Shown here in pieces: positions 25,468-33,556 of a stretch of DNA of 64,000 bases. The notes below the pieces were generated by a model. The model was given only the letters and a program-made list of their open reading frames with translations, ran no database searches and was not told the origin of the DNA. The position numbers were made by a program, and so were the translations under genes. How positions within the stretch are numbered: position 1 is the first letter of the stretch; every line of letters begins with the position of its first letter. Origin of the DNA: Qipengyuania sp. SS22 (GTDB taxonomy: Bacteria > Pseudomonadota > Alphaproteobacteria > Sphingomonadales > Sphingomonadaceae); NCBI RefSeq assembly GCF_025736935.1, contig NZ_CP107048.1, forward strand, positions 1,997,501 to 2,061,500, in the 5' to 3' direction.

Positions 25468-26697
25468 TCAGGTCACGGCTGCCCGCTCGCGGAATTCTGC
25501 GCGCTGCCATTCGCCTGTTTCGACCACCTCGCCAAGGTGCCGCGCGGCTTCGGCGATGTCCTCGAACCGCAGATAGGCGGGGGCGAAGCCGAACCGCAGG
25601 ATATCGGGATCGCGGAAGTCGCCGATCACGCCGCGCGCGATGAGCGCCTGGCAGATCGCGTAGGCTTCCCGGTGGCGGAAAGAGAGCTGGCTGCCGCGCT
25701 GTGCGGGATCGGCGGGGCTGACGAGATCGAGCGCGACGCCGCGTTCCGACAGGCACTGGCGGAAGAATTCGGAGAGCGCCTGCGACTTGGCGTACAGCTG
25801 GTCGACACCGATCTCCGCGATGAGGTCGACGCCCACTTCGAGCGCTGCCAGCCCGAGGATCGGGGGCGTACCGCAGAGCAGCTTTTCGATCCCCGGCGCG
25901 GGTTGGTAATCGTCGCTGAACGCGAAGGGCGCTGTGTGTCCGAACCAGCCGGTCAGCGGCTGCTGTGTCTCGCCTAGGTGCCGTTCGGCCACGAAGGCGT
26001 AGGCAGGCGCGCCGGGCCCGCCGTTGAGATATTTATAGCCGCATCCCACCGCGAAATCGGCCGCGCATCCGCCCAGATCGACGGGCAGCGCACCGCCCGA
26101 ATGCGACAGGTCCCACAGCACCAGCGCCCCCGCCTCATGCGCGGCGCGGGTCAGTTCGGCCATGTCGAACAGTTCGCCGGTCTTGTAATGCGCATGGGTC
26201 AGCAGCAGCAGCGCGACATCGTCATCCAGCGCCTCGGCCAGCCGCTCGCGCGGGGCCAGCCGCCGCTCGGCAAGCCCTTGTTTTTCCAAGCCATCGATCA
26301 TGTAGAGATCGGTCGGGAAATTGCCCGGCTCGCTCAGCACCACCTTGCGCCCGGCGCGCATCCTGAGCGCCGCGGCAATCAGCTTGAACAGATTCACGCT
26401 GGTGGAATCGCAGGCAATGACCTCCTGCGGCTGCGCGCCGATCAGCGGCGCGATCTTGGCGCCGATCCGGGCCGGCCAATCGACCCAGCCGGCCGTATTC
26501 CAGCTGCGGATAAGGTCCTGCCCCCATTGCTCGCGCACCACCTGTTCCATCCGCTGCGGTGTCGCTTTCGGCAGGCACCCCAGTGAGTTGCCATCGAGGT
26601 AGATCACTCCTTCGGGCACGAGGAACCGGTCGCGGAATTCGGCCAGCGGATCGCCTGCATCGAGGATCCGCGCGCGCTCGAGCCCTGTCTCAGTCAT
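25468..26697 (-). CDS. kynU: Kynureninase
   Basis: KynU is a PLP enzyme that splits kynurenine into anthranilate and alanine (or 3-hydroxykynurenine into 3-hydroxyanthranilate). The 409-residue protein shows aminotransferase class V features: the PLP lysine in GCGYKYLNGGPGAPAYA, the cofactor-binding DLSHSGGALPVDL and the substrate-site WFGHTAPFAF. ATG 26697 overlaps the end of kynB by 8 bases, so the three kyn genes are translated as one tight unit (kynA, kynB, kynU in transcription order). No kynurenine 3-monooxygenase gene is in the window, so anthranilate is the expected product. Confidence 0.95.
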   Translation of the reverse strand: MTETGLERARILDAGDPLAEFRDRFLVPEGVIYLDGNSLGCLPKATPQRMEQVVREQWGQDLIRSWNTAGWVDWPARIGAKIAPLIGAQPQEVIACDSTSVNLFKLIAAALRMRAGRKVVLSEPGNFPTDLYMIDGLEKQGLAERRLAPRERLAEALDDDVALLLLTHAHYKTGELFDMAELTRAAHEAGALVLWDLSHSGGALPVDLGGCAADFAVGCGYKYLNGGPGAPAYAFVAERHLGETQQPLTGWFGHTAPFAFSDDYQPAPGIEKLLCGTPPILGLAALEVGVDLIAEIGVDQLYAKSQALSEFFRQCLSERGVALDLVSPADPAQRGSQLSFRHREAYAICQALIARGVIGDFRDPDILRFGFAPAYLRFEDIAEAARHLGEVVETGEWQRAEFRERAAVT

Positions 26698-27340
26698 TGG
26701 GCAGCTCGCGCAGGATGGCACGGGTAAGACCGGCATCGCCGCCTGCTATCTTGAGTGGCAGTGCGATCAGTTCGTAACGCCCCTCGGGCACGTCATCGAG
26801 CACCAGCCCTTCGAGGATACGCATGTCATGCTCGAGCACCGCCTTATGCGCATCCATCGTCTTGCTGTCCTGCGGATCGACGCTGGGCGCATCGGTGCCG
26901 ACGAGTTTGACGCCCTGCAATGCCAGCCATTCGATCGCTTCGGCATCGATGGCGGTGAAGCTGCTGTTCCATTCGCCATGCGGAAAGCGTTCGAAGGTCC
27001 GGAACAGCACGCGGTCGGCGCTGTCGATATGCGGAAGATCGCCGACCGAAATCCTACCGCCGCCGACGCGCGTGGCATCGACCACCAGGCACTCGCCGAT
27101 ATAGGGATCGAGCGCGACATTCGCGATATCGGGCGCGGTTGCCGAATAATGCAGCGGCGCATCGCCATGCGTGCCCGAATGCGTGCTCATCGTCATCCGC
27201 CCGACATTGACCGGCGAGCCGTCCTCCATCTTCCATGTCCGGTCGAAGGCGAAGGCGGTGTCACCCGGCCAGACGGGCAGGCCGGGGCGCAGCGTCTGCG
27301 AAATATCCCAGATCCGGCGCGCGCTTTCCCAACTGCTCAT
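26690..27340 (-). CDS. kynB: Kynurenine formamidase
   Basis: KynB hydrolyses N-formylkynurenine to kynurenine and formate. The 216-residue protein is a cyclase-family (PF04199) metal-dependent amidase with the histidine-rich metal motif MSTHSGTHGDAPLHY and the later THDxP-like region (KLVGTDAPSVDPQ). I start at ATG 27340 (MSSWESARRIWDISQTL), which overlaps the stop of kynA by four bases (ATGA). It is the middle gene of the kynABU operon and completes the first half of tryptophan breakdown with kynA. Confidence 0.95.
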   Translation of the reverse strand: MSSWESARRIWDISQTLRPGLPVWPGDTAFAFDRTWKMEDGSPVNVGRMTMSTHSGTHGDAPLHYSATAPDIANVALDPYIGECLVVDATRVGGGRISVGDLPHIDSADRVLFRTFERFPHGEWNSSFTAIDAEAIEWLALQGVKLVGTDAPSVDPQDSKTMDAHKAVLEHDMRILEGLVLDDVPEGRYELIALPLKIAGGDAGLTRAILRELPND

Positions 27341-28128
27341 ATCGCAGTCCTCACGCTGAGAAGCTCGGGGAAGAAGGCGGCCTTGAGCACGCTGGCGAGA
27401 TAGGGAACGCCGGGGGTGCCGCCGGTGCCTTTCTTGAAGCCGATGATCCGCTCGACCGTCTTGAGATGACCGAAGCGCCAACGCTGGAAATGGTATTCCA
27501 GATCGACCAGCTTCTCGGCCAGTTCGTAAAGGTCCCAATATTCCTTCGGGTCGCGGTAGATCTCCGCCCAAGCCGCCTCGACCGCGGGTGCGTGTTCCCA
27601 CGGACTGGCGTGATCGCGCGAAAGCACATCCTCGGGAATGGCGAAGCCGCGCCGCGCGAGCAGCGCGATCGCTTCGGCATAGATCGATTTACGTGTGAGT
27701 TCAGCGCGCAGGCCGTCGGCCACCTCGGGTGTCGCCTCATGCATGGTGATCATGTCCGGATTGCGCCCGCCGAGGAGGAATTCCATCATCCGGTATTGCG
27801 CGCTCTGGAACCCGCTCGACCCGCCCAGATGCGGGCGGATGGTCGAATAATCATGCGGGGTCATCGTGCTGAGCACGTCCCAGCTCTGGATCAACTGCCC
27901 CTGCGCCCGCGCCACGCGGGCGAGCATCTTGAATGAAGGCCGCAAGCGATCCTCGCAGATACACTCGCGCGCTTCGGACAATTCGTGGAGGCACAGTTTG
28001 AGCCATAGCTCGCTGGCCTGGTGGACGATGATGAACAGCATCTCGTCATGCGCATCCGAGGTCGGATGCTGCGCCGCCAGAATGCGGTCGAGATCGAGAT
28101 AGCTGGAATAGGTGACGTTGGATGCCAT
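27337..28128 (-). CDS. kynA: Tryptophan 2,3-dioxygenase
   Basis: KynA is a haem dioxygenase that opens the indole ring of tryptophan to give N-formylkynurenine. The 263-residue product shows the family's conserved HDEMLFIIVHQASELWLKL and FQSAQYRMMEFLLGG segments, and the haem-ligand histidine region YHFQRWRFGHLKTVERIIG. The start is ATG 28128 (MASNVTYSSYLDLDRIL); seven in-frame codons upstream read Arg/Ala-rich and look non-coding. It is the promoter-proximal gene of kynABU, 36 bases downstream of the DUF4112 gene on the same strand. Confidence 0.95.
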   Translation of the reverse strand: MASNVTYSSYLDLDRILAAQHPTSDAHDEMLFIIVHQASELWLKLCLHELSEARECICEDRLRPSFKMLARVARAQGQLIQSWDVLSTMTPHDYSTIRPHLGGSSGFQSAQYRMMEFLLGGRNPDMITMHEATPEVADGLRAELTRKSIYAEAIALLARRGFAIPEDVLSRDHASPWEHAPAVEAAWAEIYRDPKEYWDLYELAEKLVDLEYHFQRWRFGHLKTVERIIGFKKGTGGTPGVPYLASVLKAAFFPELLSVRTAI

Positions 28129-28164
28129 GCGGGCTGCCCTAGCGCGCATCAGTCACCGATGAAA

Positions 28165-28581
28165 CTACCCCTCGATCACCTGCGTATGCGGGTGGTGCGT
28201 GTCGAGGTGTTTTTTCACGATGCGCAGGTTCTTGGTGTTCGAGCGATAGACGACGTCGAAGGCATCGCCGATAAGCGGAACGCTGCCCACGGTGCTGTCG
28301 ATCGCGATATTGCCGATCATGCGCCAGAGCTTCCAGCGCGGCAGGCCGAGGTTCTTCGCTTCCCAGACGATATAGCCGGCCAGCGCGGCGGTGATGATAT
28401 CGCCGGCTACCGGGATGAAGCCGATGATCGTGTCGAGACCGATGGGATATTTCGTTCCGGGGACCACCAGGCTGCGTTCGAGCAGATGCTCCATCGCCTC
28501 GATCCGTTTGCGGATCGATACCGGATCGGTGCCGGTCGGGAGGTCCAGCCCCATCGGGCGCGGGCGGTTCGGATTGTCCAT
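28165..28581 (-). CDS. DUF4112 family membrane protein
   Basis: The 138-residue protein matches DUF4112 by its glycine-containing amphipathic/hydrophobic segments (GLDTIIGFIPVAGDIITAALAGYIVWEAKNLGLPRW and GSVPLIGDAFDVVYRSNTKN). These proteins are small membrane-associated proteins of unknown function, sometimes involved in envelope maintenance. The gene lies six bases after the stop of the solute-binding lipoprotein gene and upstream of kynA on the same strand, so it could be co-transcribed with either. Confidence 0.85.
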   Translation of the reverse strand: MDNPNRPRPMGLDLPTGTDPVSIRKRIEAMEHLLERSLVVPGTKYPIGLDTIIGFIPVAGDIITAALAGYIVWEAKNLGLPRWKLWRMIGNIAIDSTVGSVPLIGDAFDVVYRSNTKNLRIVKKHLDTHHPHTQVIEG

Positions 28582-28587
28582 GATGCC

Positions 28588-30048
28588 CTAGATGGGTGCG
28601 CGGGAAAGGGGGAACAAGGGATGAATACTCCACGGGTTCTCGGTAAAGGCCTCGATATCCGCGCGGACCAGCGACCAACGGATCGGCGCGCCAAGCGGGA
28701 TATAGAGATTGGTCCCCAGCAAGGTGGCTTCGGCTTCGTAGAGGTATGAAGCTTCCTCCCCGCCATCGCGCGCATCGAGCGCGAGCGTGACGAGATAGTC
28801 GGCATCCTCGCTGCATTGCCGGCGGCTGACGGTACAGTTGAACTGGTTGAGGAACCAGCGCGGCGAGGCATAGCGCGCCACGCGGTCCCGCAGCGTAAGA
28901 TCGGCTGTATCGAGAGTATCGGCGCGGGTAGCCGAGACACCGATCGCGGCGAAATCCTCCGCCAACCCTTCGAACAGGAGGTCGGACCCGGGTCCTGCCG
29001 GCAGGAACAGGCTGACCTGCGGTTCCTGGCCGCTGCCCGCGCGCCATTGCGCAACTCGCTGGCGGGCGTCGGTCCGGCGTTGCTCGAGCGAGAGCGCTGC
29101 CCAGCGCTCGCTGCGCGATTCCGCCGGAGTTGACAGGATAGTCGGCACAATCCGGGTCGAGGCGATCCAGCCGCCGATGTTGAACGGCTGCATCAGGCCT
29201 TCGCGGTCGATCGCCATGGCCAATGCCTCGCGGGTACCGATCGTGCCGAGGAAGCCCGCCGCGCGGCGGACATCCAGACCGAACAGGCCGACCGCCGCGT
29301 CGAGCCGCACATTGCCGCGTGACAGCGGGCCGGTGCTGGCCAGCGGCAGTGTCGCCACCCGCCCGCCGAGCACGACGTCGAACCGGCCCTCCGCGAACCC
29401 ATCGGTCGCGGCTTGCGCGCTCGCCGAGCGCACCCGCACGGTGCGCACGATTTCGTCCCAGCCCGGCTGTTCGGGAAGTCCGCGCAATTCGGGTCGCAAG
29501 GGGGACAGCAGCAGCCCATCGTCCTGTACACTCTGCGTCATGAGACCCACGCTCTGCTCGCCGAAAGCGATCCCGAGTTCGGGTTGCGCGAGCACCTGGA
29601 GGAAATCGGGCATCAGGCTGGTCAGGCGAATTTCGATCACTCGCCCGGTCATCGCGCGGATATCGCGGACCTTGGCGAGGTCGAGGCCGAGCGAAGTGCC
29701 CTGCAATTGGCGCATGCGACGCTGGAGCGCATCGCGGACCGCCTGCGCGGTCAGGCGTGAGCCGCCGGGCAGGTCGAATTCTTTGATGCGGAAGATATAG
29801 CTCGCGCCGCCATCGGTCACGATCCAGCGTTCGGCCACGCCGGGGACCACTTCGCCGCGCGGGTCGAGCCGCACTAGGCCGGTTGAAACCGCGGCCCGGA
29901 CATGCTGGCCAGCGGGGCTTAGCCGGACGCCTTCCGCGGCCAGTTCCCCCGGCTCGGCAATAAACGCGACATCGACGATACCGTCATCGGTGCCCGCGTT
30001 GCACGCAGCCAGCGAAGCAGACAGGAAGGCGAGGAGCCACGAGCGCAT
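28588..30048 (-). CDS. Family 5 extracellular solute-binding lipoprotein (orphan)
   Basis: The 486-residue protein begins with a lipoprotein signal (MRSWLLAFLSASLAAC, lipobox L-A-A-C) and continues with the SBP_bac_5 fold: the STGLVRLDPRGEVVPGVAERW region typical of peptide/opine-binding proteins and a long C-terminal lobe. Such proteins feed oligopeptides, nickel or opines to ABC permeases. No permease or ATPase gene is next to it; its neighbours are DUF4112 and PilZ genes. Either the permease lies elsewhere or the protein has another job, such as envelope sensing. Confidence 0.78.
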   Translation of the reverse strand: MRSWLLAFLSASLAACNAGTDDGIVDVAFIAEPGELAAEGVRLSPAGQHVRAAVSTGLVRLDPRGEVVPGVAERWIVTDGGASYIFRIKEFDLPGGSRLTAQAVRDALQRRMRQLQGTSLGLDLAKVRDIRAMTGRVIEIRLTSLMPDFLQVLAQPELGIAFGEQSVGLMTQSVQDDGLLLSPLRPELRGLPEQPGWDEIVRTVRVRSASAQAATDGFAEGRFDVVLGGRVATLPLASTGPLSRGNVRLDAAVGLFGLDVRRAAGFLGTIGTREALAMAIDREGLMQPFNIGGWIASTRIVPTILSTPAESRSERWAALSLEQRRTDARQRVAQWRAGSGQEPQVSLFLPAGPGSDLLFEGLAEDFAAIGVSATRADTLDTADLTLRDRVARYASPRWFLNQFNCTVSRRQCSEDADYLVTLALDARDGGEEASYLYEAEATLLGTNLYIPLGAPIRWSLVRADIEAFTENPWSIHPLFPLSRAPI

Positions 30049-30092
30049 TAAAGCCGGTTAGCAGCCCCCGCGCCCGGCGTCAGCCGAACAAT

Positions 30093-30467
30093 TCAGAGTT
30101 TGCGGAGACGACGTTCTTCGTCGGAGAATGTGGTCGGCTGGGTTGTCGGATGGGTATAGCGCGGCGCTGGCACCGTGGAACCGACGGGGGCGCGTACGAT
30201 CTTGGGATCGATCTCGTTTTCGAAAGCCACGCCGAAGCGGTTGCCCTGCGCCCAGGCGACGCTGCCCTTGACCATGCCGATATTGCGCAGTTCGATCATC
30301 AGCCGGTCGCCGCGCGAGGCTGTGACACCGCTTTCTTCAGCCATCATCCCGCCGGCCGACAGATTGCGCACCTTGACCCGGATCGCTTCCGAGCGACCTT
30401 CGAAGGTCAGCTGGGCGAACAGGAGCAGACTATCACGCGAAACATTGCGAGTCTCGACCGAGGACAT
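30093..30467 (-). CDS. PilZ-domain protein
   Basis: The 124-residue product fits a stand-alone PilZ domain: an Arg-containing N-terminal strand (RNVSRDSLLLFAQL), the VKVRNLSAGGMMAE segment that corresponds to the family's D/NxSxxG motif (here NLSAGG) and the WAQGNRFGVAFE strand. PilZ domains bind cyclic di-GMP through an RxxxR and a D/NxSxxG motif. The RxxxR is not clearly readable, so c-di-GMP binding is probable rather than certain. It may control polysaccharide or motility outputs. Transcribed alone between the solute-binding protein and dksA. Confidence 0.75.
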   Translation of the reverse strand: MSSVETRNVSRDSLLLFAQLTFEGRSEAIRVKVRNLSAGGMMAEESGVTASRGDRLMIELRNIGMVKGSVAWAQGNRFGVAFENEIDPKIVRAPVGSTVPAPRYTHPTTQPTTFSDEERRLRKL

Positions 30468-30580
30468 GGCGTTTATCGTATCCCTACATGCGTTGCTCGG
30501 GCCCGGGGCCCGGACGATTGCTGGACCGATACTACACTAGCGACGAGACATAAACATTCGGTTATCTTACGCCTAGTCGT

Positions 30581-31036
30581 CTAGTCGTCGCGCGAGATCT
30601 TCTCGCGGCGCTCGTGCGCTTCCTGGGCTTCGACGGTCATGGTGGCGACGGGGCGGGCAATCAGCCGCTTGAGGCCGATCGGATCGCCGGTCACTTCGCA
30701 CCAGCCATACTCGCCCTGCTCGATACGGCGTAGCGCGGAATCGATCTTCGAGATCAGCTTGCGCTGCCGGTCGCGCGTCCGCAGCTCGATCCCCCAATCG
30801 GTTTCGGATGAAGCACGGTCGTTGAGGTCGGGTTCGCGGATCGGGCCATCCTGCAGCGACTGCAGCGTCTGCCCGGCGGCGTCATGGATCGACTTTTTCC
30901 AGTCGAGCAGCAGCATGCGGAAGTAATCCTGCTGCTGCCTGTTCATATATTCTTCGTTTTCGTCGGGAACGTAGGAATCGCCAAGCGCAGCGCGCGCTTC
31001 GGCAAGTTTTTTCTTTTCGTTTGCCACGGAGGCCAT
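30581..31036 (-). CDS. dksA: RNA polymerase-binding transcription factor DksA
   Basis: DksA binds the secondary channel of RNA polymerase and, with ppGpp, represses rRNA promoters and activates amino-acid genes. The 151-residue product has the coiled-coil domain with the DWKKSIHDAAGQTLQSL and RASSETDWGIELR-like tip region, and the globular domain GEYGWCEVTGDPIGLKRLIARP. Only one of the four zinc cysteines of the E. coli protein is present, as is usual for alphaproteobacterial DksA, which works without the metal. ATG 31036 is favoured by the upstream purine stretch GAGAGGG. Confidence 0.93.
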   Translation of the reverse strand: MASVANEKKKLAEARAALGDSYVPDENEEYMNRQQQDYFRMLLLDWKKSIHDAAGQTLQSLQDGPIREPDLNDRASSETDWGIELRTRDRQRKLISKIDSALRRIEQGEYGWCEVTGDPIGLKRLIARPVATMTVEAQEAHERREKISRDD

Positions 31037-31290
31037 TGAGGACCCTCTCACCACAGTCGAATACTGACGTCAGGCCATCGTCGTCCTGTCGGCCCGAAGT
31101 TTTCCGGTGCCCCCGATGACCCGTTGGGCGCGGCCTATAGGCAAGCGCTACCGGAGGCACAAGCGCCAATCCGACGAGCCGTTGAATTGCCCTCCGGACA
31201 TGGCGGGTGCGGCTTTATTGGGGGACCAGTTAAGAAATCGAATGCCCCATTAACCGTTTATTGACCATGATTTGAGCATTTCTTGATTGT

Positions 31291-31314
31291 CCGGTTCATC
31301 AACCGGTCTTTTTT
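31291..31314 (+). terminator. Intrinsic terminator-like hairpin in the leader of the Sel1 gene
   Basis: CCGGTT at 31291-31296 pairs with AACCGG at 31301-31306 around CATC and is followed by TCTTTTTT, a textbook Rho-independent terminator. It ends only about 13 bases before the start codon of the Sel1-repeat gene, and the G-rich Shine-Dalgarno follows it directly. That position fits a transcription attenuator better than a terminator of an upstream gene, since the upstream gene (dksA) runs the other way. Confidence 0.65.
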
Positions 31315-31326
31315 GGGGGAATGACA

Positions 31327-31656
31327 ATGCAACTTACCAGTATCGAAGGAGGCAGCGGGACGATCGTCCAGGGCGAAGAAGCCGCGGCGCTGGTCGCCGA
31401 TTGCCTCGCACAATTCGCACAGGGCCGCATCGCCGCGCTGTATGATCTGGGTGTCGCCTTTTCGACCGGCAGCCACGGGACGGCCTGCGATCTGATCGAA
31501 GCCCACAAATGGTTCAACATCGCTGCTTCGAAAGGGCACGAGGAAGCCAGCTGGTGCCGCGCCGACATTTCGGAGGAAATGACGGCCCGCGAAATCGCCG
31601 AAGCCCAGCGCCGCGCCCGCGAATGGCTGGCAGAAGACCGCCGCCGCGCCGCCTAG
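31327..31656 (+). CDS. Small Sel1-repeat protein
   Basis: The 109-residue protein has one readable Sel1-like repeat (ALYDLGVAFSTG ... DLIEAHKWFNIAASKGHEEASW), an alpha-helical pair of the TPR superfamily used for protein-protein contact. A second helix pair at the C-terminus is less regular. The ATG at 31327 is preferred to the ATG at 31321 because GGGGGA lies six bases before the former and touches the latter. It lies downstream of a terminator-like hairpin and of two TTAA sites 20 bases apart. No partner protein can be inferred. Confidence 0.75.
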   Translation: MQLTSIEGGSGTIVQGEEAAALVADCLAQFAQGRIAALYDLGVAFSTGSHGTACDLIEAHKWFNIAASKGHEEASWCRADISEEMTAREIAEAQRRAREWLAEDRRRAA

Positions 31657-32789
31657 GTTTTCCGGAACGGCGTCCGCGTCGCCAGATAATTGCGATCGGC
31701 CGCCACGCCCGCACGCTCGCGTTCGAGGAAGTCCGCAATCGCGGCGCGAAACCCCGGGTCGGCGATCCAGTGCGCCGAGACCGTTTCGACCGGTTGATAC
31801 CCGCGGGCCAGCTTGTGCCCGCCCTGCGCCCCGGCCTCGACCCGCGCCAGGCCCAGTTCGATCGCCGCATCGATCGCCTGATAATAGCACAGTTCGAAAT
31901 GCAGGAAGCGCACCTCGCGCGTACAGCCCCAATAGCGGCCATAAAGCGCCTCGCCGCCGATAAAATTGAGCGCGCCGGCGATCGGCTCGCCATCCTGTAG
32001 CGCCAGCACGAGCAGTATTTGCTCGCCCATCCGCTCGCTCAGCAGGTCGAAAGCCGCGCGGGTCAGATAGGGTGTCCCCCATTTGCGCGCGCCGGTATCC
32101 TGGTAGAATTCCCAAAAAGCATCCCAGTGTTCGGCGCGAATGTCCGCGCCGCGCAAGCGCTGAATCTCGACCTCCGCCTGCGCCGCCGCGCGTTCCTTGC
32201 GCAGATCCTTGCGCTTGCGCGAAGCAAGCGTCGCGAGGAAATCCTCGAAGCTGGCGAAATTGTGATTGTGCCAATGGAACTGGAGGTCGGCGCGCAGCAT
32301 CCATCCAGCCTCATCGAACAGCGCCTGCTGGCCAGGCTCGATAAAGGTCGCATGCGCCGAGGAGAAACCGTTCTGCAGGCACAATTGCTCGGCCGCCGCC
32401 AGGAGCGGTGCGGCATAGGCGGGATCCGACAGCAGCAGGCGTGGCCCCGTCGCAGGAGTGAATGGCGCGGCGATCTGGAGCTTGGGGTAATAGCTGCCCC
32501 CTGCCCGCTCGAACGCATCCGCCCAATGATGGTCGAAGACATATTCGCCCTGGCTGTGGCCCTTGAGATAGGCGGGCATGGCGGCCACCAGCGGTCCACC
32601 CTCTTCGCTGATCACCAGCGGGGTCGGCTGCCAGCCGGTGCCCGGCCCGACGCTGCCCGAATCTTCCAGCGCAGTAAGGAATTCGTGGCTGACAAAGGGA
32701 TTGTCCGCGCCCGCGAGCGCGTTCCATTGGTCGCGGTCGAAGGCGCCGACCGACCCGCCGACCCGCGCGGCGAGACCGCCATCGCTCAT
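31653..32789 (-). CDS. GNAT-like N-acyltransferase (DUF482 family)
   Basis: The 378-residue protein corresponds to the DUF482 (peptidogalycan/FemAB-like) group of GNAT-fold proteins, recognised by the central RKRKDLRKERAAAQ segment, the YQDTGARKWGTPYLT stretch and the C-terminal GARVEAGAQGGHKLARGY-like motif (RVEAGAQGGHKLARGYQP). The family probably transfers acyl or aminoacyl groups, but the substrate is unknown. Its ATG overlaps the stop of the glycerophosphodiesterase gene by four bases. It is the last gene of a minus-strand run of five tightly packed genes (DUF3572, HAD, RidA, GDPD, this). Confidence 0.8.
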   Translation of the reverse strand: MSDGGLAARVGGSVGAFDRDQWNALAGADNPFVSHEFLTALEDSGSVGPGTGWQPTPLVISEEGGPLVAAMPAYLKGHSQGEYVFDHHWADAFERAGGSYYPKLQIAAPFTPATGPRLLLSDPAYAAPLLAAAEQLCLQNGFSSAHATFIEPGQQALFDEAGWMLRADLQFHWHNHNFASFEDFLATLASRKRKDLRKERAAAQAEVEIQRLRGADIRAEHWDAFWEFYQDTGARKWGTPYLTRAAFDLLSERMGEQILLVLALQDGEPIAGALNFIGGEALYGRYWGCTREVRFLHFELCYYQAIDAAIELGLARVEAGAQGGHKLARGYQPVETVSAHWIADPGFRAAIADFLERERAGVAADRNYLATRTPFRKT

Positions 32790-33556
32790 GCGACACCGGC
32801 CCCTTCGGCAATCGGGGCATCGGCATGGTGGCGGGCATGCGCGAGCAGTTCGGGCGTGTTCACCGTCCAGGTGAGCACCGGCATGCCGCCCGCGCGCAAA
32901 GAGGAAACCATCGGACTGGGCAAAGCCGCGACATGATAGGCGATGAATTCGGGCCGCGCGACCCACAGCGCCAGATGCCGCTGCCACGCCTGCTGGGTCA
33001 TGCCGTGCGCATCCTCGCGCATGACCAACCCGCGCACGATGGACGGCGCATGGTGGCGGAACCAGCGCGCCACCCGCGGATCGAAGCTCATCACGGCATG
33101 GCGGCCCGTATAGCCGGCCAGCGCATCGCGCACCGCGATGCAGCTTTGCTCGACATCGTAGTGGCGGCGCGACTTGATCTCGATCAGCAGCGGGACCTCG
33201 CCGTCGACCAGCGCCAGCAAATCGTCCAGCCGCGCAAGCCGGTGTTCGCTGTCGAGAAACGCGATCTGCGCCAGTTCTTCGGCGGTATAGCTAGCGGTCG
33301 GTCCGGTCACACCAGTCAGCCGCTCGAGCTCCCAATCGTGCACCAGCATCGCGGCGTGATCACGGCTGCGCTGGATATCGCATTCGATCCCCATGCCCCG
33401 GTCGATCGCCCCGGCAAAGGCCGCGAGCGAGTTTTCCGGGACTCCCTCCCCATGCAATCCGCGATGGGCATAGGTCCAGTCGCGCAACCAGCCGACCCGC
33501 GCAGGATCGGGAGCAGCTACGAAGAAACGATCAAGCCTTGAGAGCAACGATCGCAT
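32786..33556 (-). CDS. Glycerophosphodiester phosphodiesterase
   Basis: The enzyme cleaves glycerophosphodiesters such as glycerophosphocholine into glycerol 3-phosphate and an alcohol. The 257-residue product has the GDPD catalytic set: HRG in WTYAHRGLHGEGVPENSL, the metal-binding pair Glu-x-Asp in GIECDIQRSRDHAAMLVHDWELERLTG and a second acidic site PLLIEIKS. No signal peptide is apparent, so a cytosolic location is likely. The start ATG 33556 lies 26 bases inside the end of the RidA gene, a substantial overlap that implies translational coupling. Lipid turnover would fit its function. Confidence 0.9.
   Translation of the reverse strand: MRSLLSRLDRFFVAAPDPARVGWLRDWTYAHRGLHGEGVPENSLAAFAGAIDRGMGIECDIQRSRDHAAMLVHDWELERLTGVTGPTASYTAEELAQIAFLDSEHRLARLDDLLALVDGEVPLLIEIKSRRHYDVEQSCIAVRDALAGYTGRHAVMSFDPRVARWFRHHAPSIVRGLVMREDAHGMTQQAWQRHLALWVARPEFIAYHVAALPSPMVSSLRAGGMPVLTWTVNTPELLAHARHHADAPIAEGAGVA

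Noticed and set aside
30581..31036. Loss of three DksA zinc cysteines as a broken gene
   Set aside because: Single-cysteine DksA is usual in alphaproteobacteria; the coiled coil and the rest are intact.
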